Shown: positions 1 to 12,899 of the stretch, in pieces
How positions within the stretch are numbered: position 1 is the stretch's first letter
Layout: each line of letters opens with the position of its first letter
From: Cristatella mucedo
Lineage: Eukaryota; Bryozoa; Phylactolaemata; Cristatellidae
Assembly: GCA_009760855.2 (NCBI GenBank)
Contig: WPIO01000016.1
Span: 2,311,001-2,375,000 of the forward strand
Length of the DNA: 64,000 bases
Direction: 5' to 3'
Notes under the pieces: model-generated
Database searches by the model: none
Told to the model about the DNA's origin: nothing
Seen by the model: only the letters and a program-made list of their open reading frames with translations
Made by a program: the position numbers and the translations under genes

Positions 1-1510
1 TTCTTCCTTTCTTATCAAAGATTCTTGAAAAAATTGTTGCTAAGCAGCTGGTTGAACATATTGAAAAAAATGGAATGCCAGAAAAATTTCAATCAGGATT
101 CAAGAGGCAGCGCTCTACTGAAATGGCTCTCCTCCGTGTTAACAATGAAATTCTACGTGGCAACGACGACGGGAATGTCACTGCCCTAGCTCTGCTAGAT
201 CTGTCTGCTGCTTTCGACACCATTGATCACGAGGTTTTGCTTGAACGATTGAGAACAACGATCGGTCTGGCAGACGAAGCACTGGCGTGGTTTAAATCGT
301 ACTCGTCTGATCGCGTTCAATCCGTGTCGTGTGGGGGTCAGGTCTCACGCACGAGAAGGGTCACCTGTGGAGTCACTCAAGGGTCCGTACTCGGCCCCTT
401 GCTGTTCTCCATTTATACAAAACCTGTGGGAAAAGTCATTAAGGCCCATGGAATGAGATATCACTTCTATGCTGATGATACTCAGTTGTATTTGTCATTC
501 AAACCGTTGGAATCTGCTGCAGCAACTGGGAAACTGAATACTTGCCTTGCCGATGTTCGATCTTGGATGTCGGAAAACTTCCTGAAATTAAATGATGATA
601 AAACCGAACTGCTGCTCATAGGACACCCTAAGCGTGTGGCTGGATTAAAAGGCTTTGCTCTTCTAATAGGTGATGTTATTGTGCGACCATCACCACGCGC
701 TCGAAACGTAGGTGTCGTTTTCGACAACTGCCTTAATTTTAAAAGCTTTATTCAGAAGACTGCTTCTACAGCTAACCATCACATCCGATCCCTATCCAAG
801 ATTAGGAGCTGTCTCTCACTGTTGCTTGTAAATAATATAACTACCTCCTTAGTTCTGTCTCGGCTTGATTATTGCAATTCCTTATTGGGTGGGCTGCCAA
901 AGAAAGCTATTAGACCACTGCAGCTGACTATGAATATGGCTGCAAGGCTAGTCTTCAAGTCCCAGAGGTTTGAGCACGTGTCTCCTTTGCTAAAAGAGCT
1001 AGGATGAATGCCGAATGAGCAACGGATCCAGAGCAAAGTTCTTACGCAAACCCACAAGGCCCACCACGGCTTGGCTCCTTCATACCTAGCTGAACTGTTG
1101 CCCCAGTTTCAACCTATTCGCGCCCTCAGGTCCTGTGTGGACAATAAATTAGCTGTTTCATTCCTCCGCTTAAAGACAGTTGGCAACAGAAGCTTTAGCT
1201 CTGCAGGTTCTAGGCCGTGGAACTCACTTCCACAATTCTTACGCAACGACAACTACTCTCCTACTTCCGACTATGGGTCATCGTTTTCAGCGGCCCTGAG
1301 CTGTTACTTCCATGCTACTCACTACCTCAACTGCTCTCCTGACTCTGCTATGCTGTCCACTTTCTCTTTGTTGTGTGAGACGAAGTCTGTTGGCTACCGA
1401 ATGCTTACCGAAAGCCGCTTAGGCTGTGAGTGCGCTGTACAAAACTCTCCTGCGTAACACCCACCTGGTCTTTATGAGTTGTGGAGTTACAGACGGAGAT
1501 ACATTACAAT
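1..1510 (+). mobile_element. LINE A (CR1/L2-like non-LTR retrotransposon), 3' half, cut by window edge
   Basis: Reverse-transcriptase ORF readable in one frame from base 3 to 1457. It enters in the fingers region (LSKILEKIVAKQL, then FQSGF), followed by LLDLSAAFDTIDHE, GVTQGSVLGPLLF and the catalytic FYADDTQLYL. The C-terminal thumb-like part follows (LVLSRLDYCNSLL, SYLAELLPQF). One in-frame TGA at 1005-1007 replaces the Trp of the conserved LGWLP motif, so this copy is probably dead. The 3' tail after the ORF (to about 1510, GGAGATACATTACA-type end) recurs at 57.0 and 9.6 kb. Motifs are those of the Jockey/CR1/L2 group; the exact clade cannot be fixed by eye. Confidence 0.85.
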
Positions 1511-1729
1511 ACATGGACGAGTGCATCGGCGCGGAACACATCCTTACATCAAAGGTCCGACTCTGCATTGAGTCAATTGCCTAACTACCTGCTGCAGGTG
1601 GGACATGCATCAGTGGCCGATGCTGCTGCACTAATTACAATAGCAGAACCTGGAGGCTCACACAACACAGGCTTTAGGAGCGTACGAACTGAAGGAGCTG
1701 TCTCCAAAGGATTTACGATTTTGTAGAAT
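1511..1729. other. No gene recognised
   Basis: Short stretch between the LINE A tail and an inverted LINE B piece. No motif or exon is seen. Confidence 0.4.
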
Positions 1730-2100
1730 TTATGGTTAAACAGCTAAGAATCCGAAAAGCAGGTGGTACGATACTTAGCCTGGTGGGGGAGTAGATCTGA
1801 TACGTAGGCTAAAGCCAAAAAAAGGAAGGAACCTAAAAGTGAGTGACAAATCAATACAGTCGATGCGTTGCTTGACTGAGAGCCAGTGCAGGTAAGCGAG
1901 AAGTGCTGAGATGCGAAAATTTCAGCAATGTCAGGCAGCTCGAATTAGGCAGACTTGACTGTGGAGCCGATGTGGTCGCCTGATGAGCGGTCACTTAAGA
2001 GCATTTAGATTTCCGTATTTAACAGGCCGTCGCCATCAATTGCCGTGCAGTGCCCTACATCTCCATCAAATGTTGACGAGAGGAATTTTAAGACAGTGAA
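1730..2100 (-). mobile_element. LINE B fragment, degenerate
   Basis: Read on the minus strand this is the C-terminal part of the LINE B ORF (region equivalent to ADLHWLPVKQRIDFKVLSL and the AWNSLP segment), full of frame breaks. It separates gene 1 of the Ig family from whatever lies left of the window and truncates the homologous 3' flank of that gene at about 2.1 kb. Confidence 0.65.
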
Positions 2101-2380
2101 GAGAGGGACGTCGCTGGCAGATTTGGGGCCTTAATTTTATCTAAAATAAGAGCTACGCTTACTTACGGTTTAGATTTAGGTTTATAGCTACGCAGATAAT
2201 CTCTCAGAGCAGATTTACAGTTGAGGCTTATTTTCAGATGTGGGAATTATTTAAAAATAAGCGGCTAGGTTACAGACGGTTAGGGCTGGAATTTCGAGTG
2301 GAGCGAGAAATACGGGTTTGCTGAAGACATGGTGGGTTATGCAGGAGATATTAGATAGACGTGGCCAGCGGTCGCCCTAC

Positions 2381-2770
2381 CTGAGACGCGTATCAAGCAA
2401 CTGACGTTGTCTCTCGCGTCATGCCGCCAGTACGATGGCTTGTCGGCGTCGCAGAAAAGTCGCTTTCCGTTCCACGCCGGCAACACCGTCACGTTGAGAA
2501 TGTTGGAAAACCATCTGGTGCCCTCGAAGAGAAAGGACTGCTGGCAGCGCGAGAACTCCAGCTCCGGCACGCTCTCGATGGGAACACCGTCGAGAGTCCA
2601 ATTCACGGTCGGACTCTCATTCGCCGGCCCCTGGCACGTCAAGGCCTCGTAGGGAGATGTGAAGTTGATGTAGCACCAGAGGTCAACAAGATTATCTTCG
2701 ACCTGCCTAGGTCCCCAGTCTACCAGCGTCTGTTGGAGCCAGTCCGCACCAGAGATTTCAAGTGTTTGAC
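2381..2770 (-). CDS. Gene 1 exon 2 (Ig-like domain)
   Basis: 390 nt, phase 1 at both ends, acceptor CTGTTCGCTCAG and donor GTAGGG on the minus strand. The same length as the gene 2 exon. The B-strand-like Cys (in LTCQ) is 12 residues before the Trp of NWTLDG, and the F-strand-like Cys is in NGKRLFC; this spacing suggests an Ig fold. Three further Cys are conserved in all open copies (WCYINF, a Cys after the ELEF segment, NVSC). Confidence 0.65.
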
Positions 2771-3864
2771 CTGAGCGAACAGGCGAGCTCGTTTGTGAGT
2801 ACATGAATGCCGCTCCATCGAAGCGCTCGATTGACGAACTCGGAAATCGGCATACAGTAGGGCAAAAACATGACGGCTGCAAAAGTTCTCATGTTTATTC
2901 GCACAAGCAGTTGCAAAAGCTTGTGCTAGAGACCGTAATAGAGGAAAAACCCTTTAGCCTCTCCTACTATTGCTGGCGAGACGCCCTACCACTGCCGCGA
3001 CTGCTTACCCTCGATTTAAAGAGCGTGCATACCTAAATTACAAAAAGCATGGCGTACCTAAATTGCAGCGACATTAGCGACAGTAGCTAGCTACTTGTAA
3101 GACTTACAACTGCAGCGGGCAGGCGGAAGTTACGGCAGGAACATGCAGAAACACTGAAGCTATTGTCATCACCCGGATTTGCTCGCTACGCAGAAACTTA
3201 AATTACAACCGGCTGTAGCGATAACCGAATCTCTCCTAACGAAATTTACTGCGTCGGCGGAAGAGGAAGCCTGTACAGTTATTAGCGATAGCGAGGCTTG
3301 CTCCACTGATAAAAAATGACGTGAGAAAAAAGGACTGTGAGGAACAGCATTAGAAAAAGTTCCTTAAATTGGAGCGCATCGCATAATGCTGTCCATGGGC
3401 GAGTTGGGAGGGAAAGAGCTTCCTTAAATCGTACTTCGGCGACGTCAATCGGCAGAGGGCTCCAGACTGACCGCTGCCACGAGGAACCGGAGTCACTGTC
3501 CTTTGAAAGAACTTCCGTTCGAGAGTCACCTCAGTGCTCCGAGTAAGGAAGAGCAGATGCTCATTTAGACTTCACTTCGGGCGGCTCAAAAGAGAACGTG
3601 TCCATACCACGCTTACAGCTGCCGAGCTCGCGCGGGCATTAGCGATTGCATTTCGCATCAGGCCTGTCATCCAGCTCCCATCGCTCGTCCGCACAATGCC
3701 GATTCTCGCGTAACGAGAACCTAAATGTTCGCTTAATGCCAGTATTGTACATTGACACATTATGAGGCGGTCGCCTGTGTGAAGAGCACGAAATCCGGAA
3801 GCGCATAAGCATTTCCCCCCACTTCATGAACCAAGTCAAATCGTAAAAGTGTCTTTGCACTACC

Positions 3865-3946
<82 letters not shown>

Positions 3947-4005
3947 ACACACACACACACTCTCACACACACAGACACACACACATATATATACATACAT
4001 ACATA

Positions 4006-4066
<61 letters not shown>

Positions 4067-4376
4067 AATTCATTTGTATTATGCCATAAAAGAAATTAAT
4101 CTAAATTCAGGCGCTTCACCTATGCCCCGAGCTCGAGCTTAATGGCCTTGCAAATGACGAGCGCCATACGTTCTGGGAGTGCGAGGAGTTATCCCAGTTC
4201 GCACCAGCCGATATACAATGAGCTCCTCCGTGCGCTTCTAACAGGCAGCTGTGACGTCACACAGACTACCAAAATCGAGGTCGGGCTTGCAAAGCGGATG
4301 CATTCCCGAGGTACTCACCGATGGGAACGACGACCATCAAACTGACACTCGCCAAAATGGCTGCCGAAATCATCAT
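2381..4376 (-). CDS. Ig-family gene 1: secreted Ig-like protein, last exon not in window
   Basis: Two exons are visible on the minus strand. The leader exon 4376-4319 encodes a 19-residue hydrophobic signal peptide plus the first base of a Gly codon. The Ig exon 2770-2381 (390 nt) follows after a 1548-nt intron. Both junctions are phase 1 and the reading frame is open. The Ig exon contains WCYINF, LTCQ, NWTLDG, RLFC and NVSCLIRVS, the same landmarks as genes 2 and 4. Four to five N-glycosylation sequons are visible (NFT, NES, NWT, NVT, NVS). A donor (CAG|GTAGGG) ends the Ig exon, so a further exon is expected. None is found between 2380 and 1 because LINE insertions start near 2.1 kb; it may lie left of the window or be lost. 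The product is probably secreted (leader, no membrane segment). The family is not one I can name. Confidence 0.6.
3867..4056. repeat. (AC)n followed by (AT)n microsatellite
   Basis: About 125 bp of CA/GA-interrupted AC repeat runs into about 60 bp of AT repeat, inside intron 1 of Ig-family gene 1. Reading frames through it (poly-TH, poly-CV) are not genes. Confidence 0.95.
4065..4140 (-). mobile_element. SINE S2 fragment
   Basis: Minus-strand remnant of the second SINE family: the AGCTCGAGCTCGGGGC part of the tRNA-like head and the AATTCATTTGT tail. It directly follows the AT repeat. Confidence 0.5.
4319..4376 (-). CDS. Gene 1 exon 1 (signal peptide)
   Basis: 58 nt, starting ATGATG on the minus strand and ending at G|GTGAGT. 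It encodes a short hydrophobic leader ending VVVPI-G. The same 58-nt design occurs at 21621-21678 and 32377-32434, and sequence similarity continues into the intron (GTGAGTACCTCGGGAA). Confidence 0.65.
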
Positions 4377-4809
4377 TTTCAATTCAATACTGCAAATTTA
4401 GTAGAGTGCAAATTAGTCAGCATCAATTACTTAACGATAATAAATCAGCTATAGAACGACCAGTGACTATAAAAAAGTTTTTGAAATACTTACGCAGCAT
4501 CCAAAGCGAACTTAAATCTTTTCCTGAAAAGTTAAAACTATGCTGGAACGGCTGAGTGTTAATCAGTGAATAATTATAATATTACGCTCAATTTCTGTGC
4601 CTCCAAGAACGTGACGGAAAGGGGCAACAGTACACACAGTCGGAGCAACTGCGATAAGGAACGGGTGAGATTTTGGCTTCGATCTAACTGTAGAAAAGGC
4701 AGGAGATTAAAATTAAATGCAAAAGTAGTACTCGCGACAGCACACAACAACCCCGTAGCAAGGTTGAACAAACCTAGTTGCGCCTCTCGTCTCGATTGGG
4801 CATAACTGG

Positions 4810-5604
4810 TGGAAGACTCCAGAGTGAACGGAAAATGATCATCTGAGGAGCCAATGAAGTATGGGGCACCTCAGGGGACTCTGATTGGTCAGGTTCTTTT
4901 CACGGTTTATAGTCTCCCTCTTGCGGACGATGTGATTGCTATGCCTGTGCTATCAAGCGCTTACAACTGATACAAAACTCTGCAGCTAGGCTTGTCTGTT
5001 GCGAGCGTCGCAGTGGCCACATCGTACCACTTCTCGCCGACCTGAACTGGCTCCAAGTCAAGCAACGCATGGACTTTAAAGTTTTGTCATTCACTTTTAG
5101 ATCTCTATATTTTTTGGCTCCGGCCTACTTTTCAGATCCACTCATCCACAAGCGTAAGCATAGTAGCACCTGCTTTTCGGAATCTGACTGTTTACCGGCA
5201 TCTCGTACAAATCTCAAATCCTTTGAAGACCGCGCCTTTAGTACGTATGATCCCAAAGCCTGGAACTCACTCCTGACCTGAGTCACGACATCTGACCCGT
5301 ACACATTTGAAAGTTAAATAAAAACGCATTGAGTTACCACAGCATTTAGTGAGTCCTTTCGATTCGTCATTTATGTGCTTATGCGTGTGGCTACTGTGCC
5401 GTTAACCATATTTGCATGCTGACTGTGTGCATGTGGCCCCGAACTATGTTATTCTCACTTACTATTGACCCTGATACCACTAATTATTCGGTTGTACACA
5501 TGTATTCCTTGCAACAAATGTAAAGTGCCTGGAAAGAGACTGAGTTACCTGAGGGTGCTATAATGTATCATCATCCTTATTATTATTACTATTATTATTA
5601 TTAT
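4810..5604 (+). mobile_element. LINE B copy with internal deletion
   Basis: Starts in the RT region (GTPQGTL-like), jumps after about 130 bp to the C-terminal part (LQLIQNSAARLVC), and ends with the family tail: AAAGTGCCTGGAAAGAGA, a GGGTGCTATAATG-like block and (ATT)n. Several stops and frameshifts. Confidence 0.75.
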
Positions 5605-6775
<1,171 letters not shown>

Positions 6776-6794
6776 ATTTCTTCTTTGCTTCTGC

Positions 6795-6965
6795 AAATTA
6801 TCACTTGTTGCTGGACTACCGACCTATGCAATCAGGCGCTAACAGTTGGCCTTAGCTACAGCTTACCTATCATATCTCACTAACAGGCTAAGTATCGTAC
6901 CACCTGCTTTCCGGAATCTAATCGTTAACTTATATCTCGTACGAACATGATACCCTTTGAGACCG
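6795..6965 (+). mobile_element. LINE B fragment
   Basis: Short C-terminal pieces (TGGACTACCGACC...AATCAGGCGC; CGTACCACCTGCTTTCCGGAATC) in LINE B order with large gaps. Confidence 0.55.
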
Positions 6966-7019
6966 CTACGATTAAGCATTCGGTCATGCTGATGCTGCGA
7001 TTGCGAAACCCTCACTAAT

Positions 7020-7445
7020 TCGAGTAGCGGCACAACGCGTGCACAGTGATATGACCTGAAGCTGGCGACACACGACGTTAAAACAAAGCACTACATATTC
7101 CGCACGCAGAGCTTGCAAAAACAACGCATTATTAAAAGCATAACAATAGCCTGTATTCTACGGCTTATACATGCGGGTGACTCGCTGACAGACAGAAGCT
7201 CGCGCTAAGCGCTACTCACCGACCGGCAGACCGTCGCTCCAAGACTGCGAATGCCGTATGTCACAAGCCCTATATAGTAGCCAGGTCATAAATCACATTA
7301 ATCACTAAAAAAAAACAAAAATAAATAGCAATAATCGCGCATAGTGCTGCTCATAAGGCTTAGCTCATTGAGGCGATTTCATAAGCGTCCTCATTCGAGT
7401 GGCATTGCACTGCCTTTGCACGCATGAAAAGTTTCTTGTAAAGGA
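7020..7445 (-). repeat. TATA-containing dispersed repeat, copy 1
   Basis: The reverse complement matches 30460-30800 over GACCTGGCT-[AG]-CTATATA, the CGGTCTGCC-GGTCGGTGAGT block and GCGCGAGCT. The CTATATA box and downstream GC-rich block look like a core promoter, as in an LTR or another transposon 5' end. No coding part was found beside it, so the class is unknown. Confidence 0.5.
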
Positions 7446-7744
7446 TTAGGTTCTCTGAGTGTGCGATACAAATGTTTTTTTGTTATTCTTAACTGTATAA
7501 TTGCTTACAATTCATTTTATTATTAATGATACTATGTTTACTTGGACGCCGGCAATCCGCCACCTCGCGACGGCCCTGACCGGCGTTTTAGTCGCAACTG
7601 CCTTATGCCTCTGCCGGCCGTGACTCACCCATTATAAGCCACCGCTATAAAAGCTATGGTTCATAAGCCGACAGCAGCCCAATAAACTCCAAAGGACCAC
7701 TGAGCCAATCACGAGGACGCACTAAATGCTCTGATATATAGGTG
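7446..7744. other. No gene recognised
   Basis: Contains an isolated CCAATAAACTCC string. No reliable exon or repeat assignment. Confidence 0.35.
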
Positions 7745-8352
7745 CATTTGTAGCTTCTTTGTAAACGTCGTCGAGTCAGGGGATGTCGCGACGTCAGTCG
7801 GGAGCGAGTGCCAGGCTTTGGGAGCATTCGTACTAAAGGCGCATGGCTATTTAGAGGCGCAGCTAAAGGACCAGAGTCAAAAGAGCTGATGGTTGCGATA
7901 GGAAATCCTAGCAGGAAGTGCGTCGTAGATGTGGTATCCTTATCTAAACAAGCTCGAATTTTAGCAATGTTATTAGGTGAAAGTAAGCAGACTTGATAGT
8001 GGAGCTGATGTGGTCGCCTTACGAAAGGTCACTTTGGAACATGGCACCTAGATTTCGTGCAGATTCAATCGGAGGTATGCTAGTAGAGCCAATTTTGAGC
8101 GCTACACATTCCAATTTCCGAATCAAACTTGGTTCACCCATAGTAGTAAGTTATTTTTATCATGATTTAATTTAAGAAAATTTGCTGCCACCTGTGTGCT
8201 GATGTCATCGATGCATGCAGCAAAGGAGTTGAGAGAATTTGAGGTGCTCGAAGGCTGGGAGGGATCAAAGCAAAGGTACAACTGAGTGTCATCCGCATAG
8301 AAGTGAAAGCCTAGTTTGTGCTTGGCGATCGCATCGGCAAGACGGAGAGTAG
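7745..8352 (-). mobile_element. LINE B fragment, inverted
   Basis: The minus strand reads ADAIAKHKLGFHFYADDTQLYL followed by the FDPSQPSSTSNSLNS segment (8374-8123), then more C-terminal pieces down to 7750. Frameshifted and not functional. Confidence 0.75.
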
Positions 8353-9640
8353 AGCCATCACGTCCGATCCTCATCTAAGACTAGGAGCTGTCTTCAAAAG
8401 TGGCTTGCAAAAATTTAACTAGCACCTTAGATCGGTCTTAAATTTAACTTCTCTAAAATATAAATTAAATTTTAACTTAAATTAAAGTTTGATTTTATTA
8501 AAAAATTTAACCTTACAATTAAAAAAAATAACAAAAATTGCACGTCAGTTCAGTCTTGACTAGATTACTGTAATTGCCTTTCGGCTGAGCTACCGAAAAA
8601 AGCCACTAGGCAACGGCAGCTGGCTGAGAGTGCAAGGCTGCAAGGAAGGCTAGTTTGGAAAATCCCAGTGGTTTGACCACGTGTCTGCTTTGATAAAAGA
8701 GCTAGGATGGCTGCCGGTTGATCAACGGATACAGACTAACGTTCTTACGCTGACCCACAAGTCCCGCCACGGCTTGGCTCCTCCATACCTACCTGAACTG
8801 CTGCACAAACGTAAGCCTCCTTGTGCCCTCAGGTCGTACATGGGGAATAAATTAGCTGTTCCCTTCTTCCGCTTATAGACAGTTGGAGACAGAAACATTA
8901 GCTCTGCATGTCAAAGACTGTGGAACTCACTTTTATGATTCTTACGCACTGACAACTGCTCTCGTTGTGCCGTTGGTGGTACATCATTTCTAGCCATATT
9001 GAGCTGCTAATTCCATGCTAATCACTACCTCAAATGCTCTCTGGACTCTACTATGCTTCCCGATTTCTCATTTTTGCGTGAGATGTGTAGTTTGTATGTA
9101 TGTATTGTATGTCTGATAAGCCACTGGTGAGCTGTTAGAAGCACCACCGAGAGGGGCCGGTGCACAGCTGTGGTCCGCCTGTGATGTGGTATGGACACAG
9201 GCCGGTAACCAGCTGGTGGCCAGATGGTGGATTCACCATCAGGGTCTCCCAGTGCACTGCTGTGGTCCCCGCCTTTGATGTGGCACGGACCAGCTGGTGG
9301 CCAGATGGTGGATTCACCACCAGGGTCGGCCGGTGCACCGTTGTGGTCGATGAGTCATCGGAGTCGACCAGGGGAGGGGAGTCGTGTGAGAGCAGGGGCC
9401 GAGGGGAGCCGTGCGCTCTTCGGCTCCGTGCGTTAGTAATAAACTGTTGGTGTTGGGAATCGGCTGTCTCTCTGCTGTGCGAACAAAACGACAAGATGCA
9501 ATCTGCTGACTAGCAAATGCGCAACGGAAGTAGCTAAGACCTTGAGCATGCTATGTGAAAATCTCCCGCGTATTACCCACGTAGCCTGTATGGCTTTGTG
9601 GAGATACAGATGGAGATACACTAAATCGCAATACATTACA
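8353..9640 (+). mobile_element. LINE A copy interrupted by a solo LTR
   Basis: LINE A C-terminal region: CACGTCCGATCCTCATCTAAGA, an AT-rich insertion at about 8420-8540, then SALIKELGWLPVDQRIQ with the Trp codon intact, SRHGLAPPYLPELL and on to 9085. The solo LTR 9086-9493 is inserted here. The LINE resumes at 9499 (CAATCTGCTGACTAGCAAATG) and ends in the family tail with GGAGATACA near 9640. Confidence 0.75.
9086..9493 (+). mobile_element. Solo LTR, copy 1 (408 bp), 5-bp target duplication AGATG
   Basis: Starts TGTAGTTTG and ends in CAAAACGACA, flanked on both sides by AGATG (9081-9085 and 9494-9498). It matches the reverse complement of 31355-31760, whose ends TGTAGTTTG/CAAACTACA are perfectly inverted. 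Inside are two imperfect copies of a GGCCAGATGGTGGATTCACC block and an AATAAA signal at about 9438, which sets the plus orientation. TG...CA ends, a 5-bp duplication and a poly(A) signal fit an LTR left after recombination; no internal coding region is present. Confidence 0.8.
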
Positions 9641-10009
9641 CTAAATTACATCAAGGATTGCTACGTGCATGATGGGAGGTGAGCTCTGAAAAACTGAACG
9701 TTTGGAAGAACGAGCCGTGCAGACGTAGCGGTGACTTGCGTGGTCAGTCGTTTGTAGCGCAGGTATAGAAAACAATCCGTCCTTCTTTTCCCTCCTGCTT
9801 TAAACTACCTGAATTATATAAATAAATTTAATAATATTTAAGAAACTGCTGAGTAAAGTGCAATGAGCTCGATTTAGCAATTATTCACCTTGTTGTCAAA
9901 TGTTCGCTTGCAGCGTTTGCAAGTGAAATGGCCTAGGGGTCGTCTTGATCCGCCACCGTCGTGTTGAAGTATGCTTAATTAGAGTCGAACATTTAGCTGA
10001 AGCTTTCGC
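9641..10009. other. No gene recognised
   Basis: AT-rich in the middle (9800-9860). No assignable exon or repeat. Confidence 0.35.
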
Positions 10010-11350
10010 TGAGTACCCTGTTCATCGCCGCTCGATAAATTGTCCCCGAGAGTAGGAAAAATGTGTCTGCTGGGTGCGTACGACCTCTGGATGCCATTGT
10101 CTTAACCCTTGTTGGATTGAGGGAGTGGCCAGTGTCTTTGAAGCCCATTTGCAGGAGCGTACGCGAGAACGATGGCATACAACGTTGTGGATACATTCTA
10201 GCAGCGACCTACTGCTTCGATATGACCTCAAAATTCGAACTTTTCACACCAATTTCCGGCCGATTTAACGGCTATATATAGTAACTTTGCGGCAGCTCGC
10301 GGCCGTTCTTGCAGGAAGCCTTAGGGCTGAGCCCGTTAGAGAGCGACGCTCCAGGACAGGGCGCTAGTGAGGGAATGATGCCCCTGTATTCAAATTTGCT
10401 AGTTCCGTTGAAAATTCTAATTGCTATGCCTGGATTATGCCAGGAGAAGCGTTCTCGTCGTTTTCGACGCATTGTCAAGCCCCTCGAGGCGACACTAGCG
10501 TCCAGTGCAAACATCAACGTTCAAAATAGACACTCTGGCTGATGGTGCTTGCCGTTCAAAGTACCCAAGGCACACCGAGGTCTCCGACGTTGACAAAGCG
10601 TTCGCTCTGCCAACATGTTTGCCCGGTAGACTTCAATAGCACGAGAATGAATGCTCGCGGGATTTCTTTGGGGGAGGGGCATAATTGGTTACCACCAGTT
10701 AGAAAAGAAGCCCAAGCATTTATACTTGCGTTGTTTCGAATGATTCGAATAAGACTCTCAATAGATAGAAAAGGCTTTGTGAAGGTTGCTGAGCAACCAC
10801 ACGAAGCACCTTTTCAAGAGTACGTCAAGGGGGTCTTTGCCTGCGTATAATTATGGTTGCTTAAGTGGTTGGCTTTTCCACTAATCGCGATGGTGTGGAT
10901 CCGATAGTGGCGTTCTCAGAGATGCAATTCTCTAGCATTAACTGATCGATGCTCTACAATAGATAAATACAATACAATAGCCTGCGCTCACTACCAGTGC
11001 TCTCTTGAAAATTTCCGCGACTGTCAGTTAGTCTTGGCCGAGAAGGGATGGGCCAGAAACACATCCTTATACTGCCATGCGAGTGTTATAACGTTAACGC
11101 CGTTATAATTCATTACTTTTAAATTGACCTTTTCATGGTATTGAAATAATTCGCTCGCTGTGATACCCTTTGCACTCTACAATCTCGGCTTCGCTTAGGC
11201 TTTTTTAATCGAGCCATCTAGTGCTTAAAAGTGTCGGCTCGCTGTGGGCACACACCTTGCAACCGAGGGCTGCTTGATCTCGGCGGATTCACTTAGCCGC
11301 TGCTCGTTGCTCGCGCTCGAGTCGTGATGGTCGCGGTGACAGACGATTGA
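10010..11350. repeat. Copy A of the Ig-gene 3' flank (no Ig exons)
   Basis: Collinear with 14880-15930 (copy B) over its first 0.9 kb. From 11150 to 11340 it matches 18595-18770 and 25780-25950, the sequence just downstream of exon 3 in genes 2 and 3 (GGCTCGCTGTG...GCTGCTCGCGCTCGAGT). It is therefore the 3' flank of an Ig-family unit whose exons are missing. Confidence 0.55.
10666..10850 (+). CDS. Sharply conserved 3'-terminal reading frame, copy A (hypothetical)
   Basis: Plus-strand frame ending at TAA 10848-10850, with landmarks NWLPPVRKEAQAF, RLSIDRKGFVKV and a C-terminus ending VKGVFACV. The corresponding segment at 15596-15780 encodes the same peptide. By eye the two differ at four bases in the coding part (GCC/GCT, GCA/GCG, TTG/CTG, TTT/TTC), all synonymous, while flanking sequence of the same two copies is clearly more diverged and similarity falls right after the stop. 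This fits a terminal coding exon under selection. It runs opposite to the minus-strand Ig genes. I do not recognise the protein, and upstream exons are not identified. A gene-conversion tract is the main alternative. Confidence 0.35.
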
Positions 11351-11811
11351 ACATATTGCAATGACGACGTCTTTTGGCTGGGGGAGGGCTGTGCTCTTGA
11401 ATATTGGCAGCCACAGGCAGGTGGAGATAATGTCCTTTACAAGTACTCGACTTCGGTTCGAGACGCGGCGCCGTGGTCTGATTAACGAGGAGCAGATCAG
11501 TTCAACTCTACGTTTTGCTGTTCAAAAAAGAATCGTTCTCAAATCGAACTTATGTTTGTCCCGATCTTGAGCTGTCACCCGGTCACTAGCAACGGGTGTT
11601 TGCATCCATCTGGCCAGGCATTTGGTCCATTGGCAAATTGTACACATGATACCGATGCTGGCGTACTGAGAGGTTGAGAGCCAAGATGGCCAGTTTGTGC
11701 TAGTATTACACTTTGCGTCATATGACGAAAGTCACCTAGGTAGAGAACTCGCAATCTGACAAGGGGATGAATTTTTTCCCACTTCCTAAGCCGACTCAAG
11801 AAAAGAGGTGA
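11351..11811. other. Repeat remnant and unassigned sequence
   Basis: 11360-11580 is related, inverted, to about 33790-34000 in intron 1 of gene 4 (shared CGCGTCTCGAAC block on opposite strands). 11580-11811 has no assignment. Confidence 0.35.
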
Positions 11812-12672
11812 CCAGCCTTATAGTAATCGACAGGAGTCCGTCAAAGATGCTTGCACTTCAAGACAACTTTTTTGAATTGAAGGATGACAAAACCAACCTA
11901 CTAGTTATGGGCACACAAAGTGTGATTCCGAAATTGGAAAACCTGCCACTTAAAATAGCTCATCCAGAATATCTTCTGTTGAACCGGCTAGTAATCTAGG
12001 TGTTCTGTTCCAAAGTGACCTTGAATTAGACGACCGCATCAGCTACACAGTGAAGTCTGCTTACTTTCAGCTATAAAACATAGCTAAAACTCGGGCTCGG
12101 TTAGTCCATGGATTTTTAAATCCCGTCTCCACATCTACAAGTCACTGATTGCTGGACTACTGGCGGTGGGTGCAATCGTAAGCTTAAAGTTTGCAGTTAC
12201 ATCCAATCAAGCAGCGTATTGAGTTTAAGGTTCTGTCACTTACTTTTAGGTTATTTCACATTCTGGGTCTGCTTACCTAGCAGGACTCATCCTCAGCAGA
12301 CACAAAATCGCACAACATGCTCTTATTACTCGAATTGTTTAGCCAAACCTAAGAACGACAAACTGTTGGATACCACGCTCTTAGTTCATACGTTTCAAAA
12401 GTCTTGAATTGAATACCAAAGCAGAGCATAACGTCCCCGGACATGACGACATTTAAAAGAGGTTTACAACGCACCAGTTTGTTACCAAATTTGGTGGGCC
12501 TTTGTAGCATTTTTCTCGTGCGCAGGTGCCTACTTAAACCGCACCTACTCCTTGTGGACGTTAGCACCAATCGTTTGGGAATGCTTTTTATTAAGCATAT
12601 ATAGAGTGTATAGAAAGAGATCCAGCTCTCTGAGGGCGCTATATAAATGCATTACTATTCTTACTATTATAA
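11812..12672 (+). mobile_element. LINE B copy, degenerate
   Basis: FELKDDKTNLLVMGTQSVI region followed by broken C-terminal segments and a tail (GAGATCCAGCTCTCTGAGGG, ATTACTATT) ending near 12672. Confidence 0.7.
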
Positions 12673-12899
12673 GAACCGAAGCCGTGAGAAGTGATCCTCA
12701 TCTTTTACGCTTTTAACTTTTGGGTGTTCAGCTTTACACTTCTAGAGAATGAAAAGTTTGCCGGTAAGCGTAGCTTGAACGAGTGACATGCCATTCTCAC
12801 TCAGTTAGTGCAACCGTATGGAGTGCTTGAGATGTGAGAAGGCTTGGGCCCAGCTGATTTCTGCTCAATGTAAGGAATCGAGCAAGCCCTGTAACTTGC

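Noticed and set aside
3639-4142. Poly-CV and poly-TH frames
   Set aside because: Products of the (AC)n microsatellite in intron 1 of gene 1.
9120-9480. Spaced repeats resembling a small CRISPR-like array
   Set aside because: Only two or three imperfect units, inside an LTR with a target-site duplication in an animal genome.
10272-10517. Minus-strand frames 10272-10517 and 15190-15441 of about 82 codons with related sequence
   Set aside because: DNA similarity between copies A and B explains the resemblance. Replacement changes are as frequent as silent ones and there are length differences.
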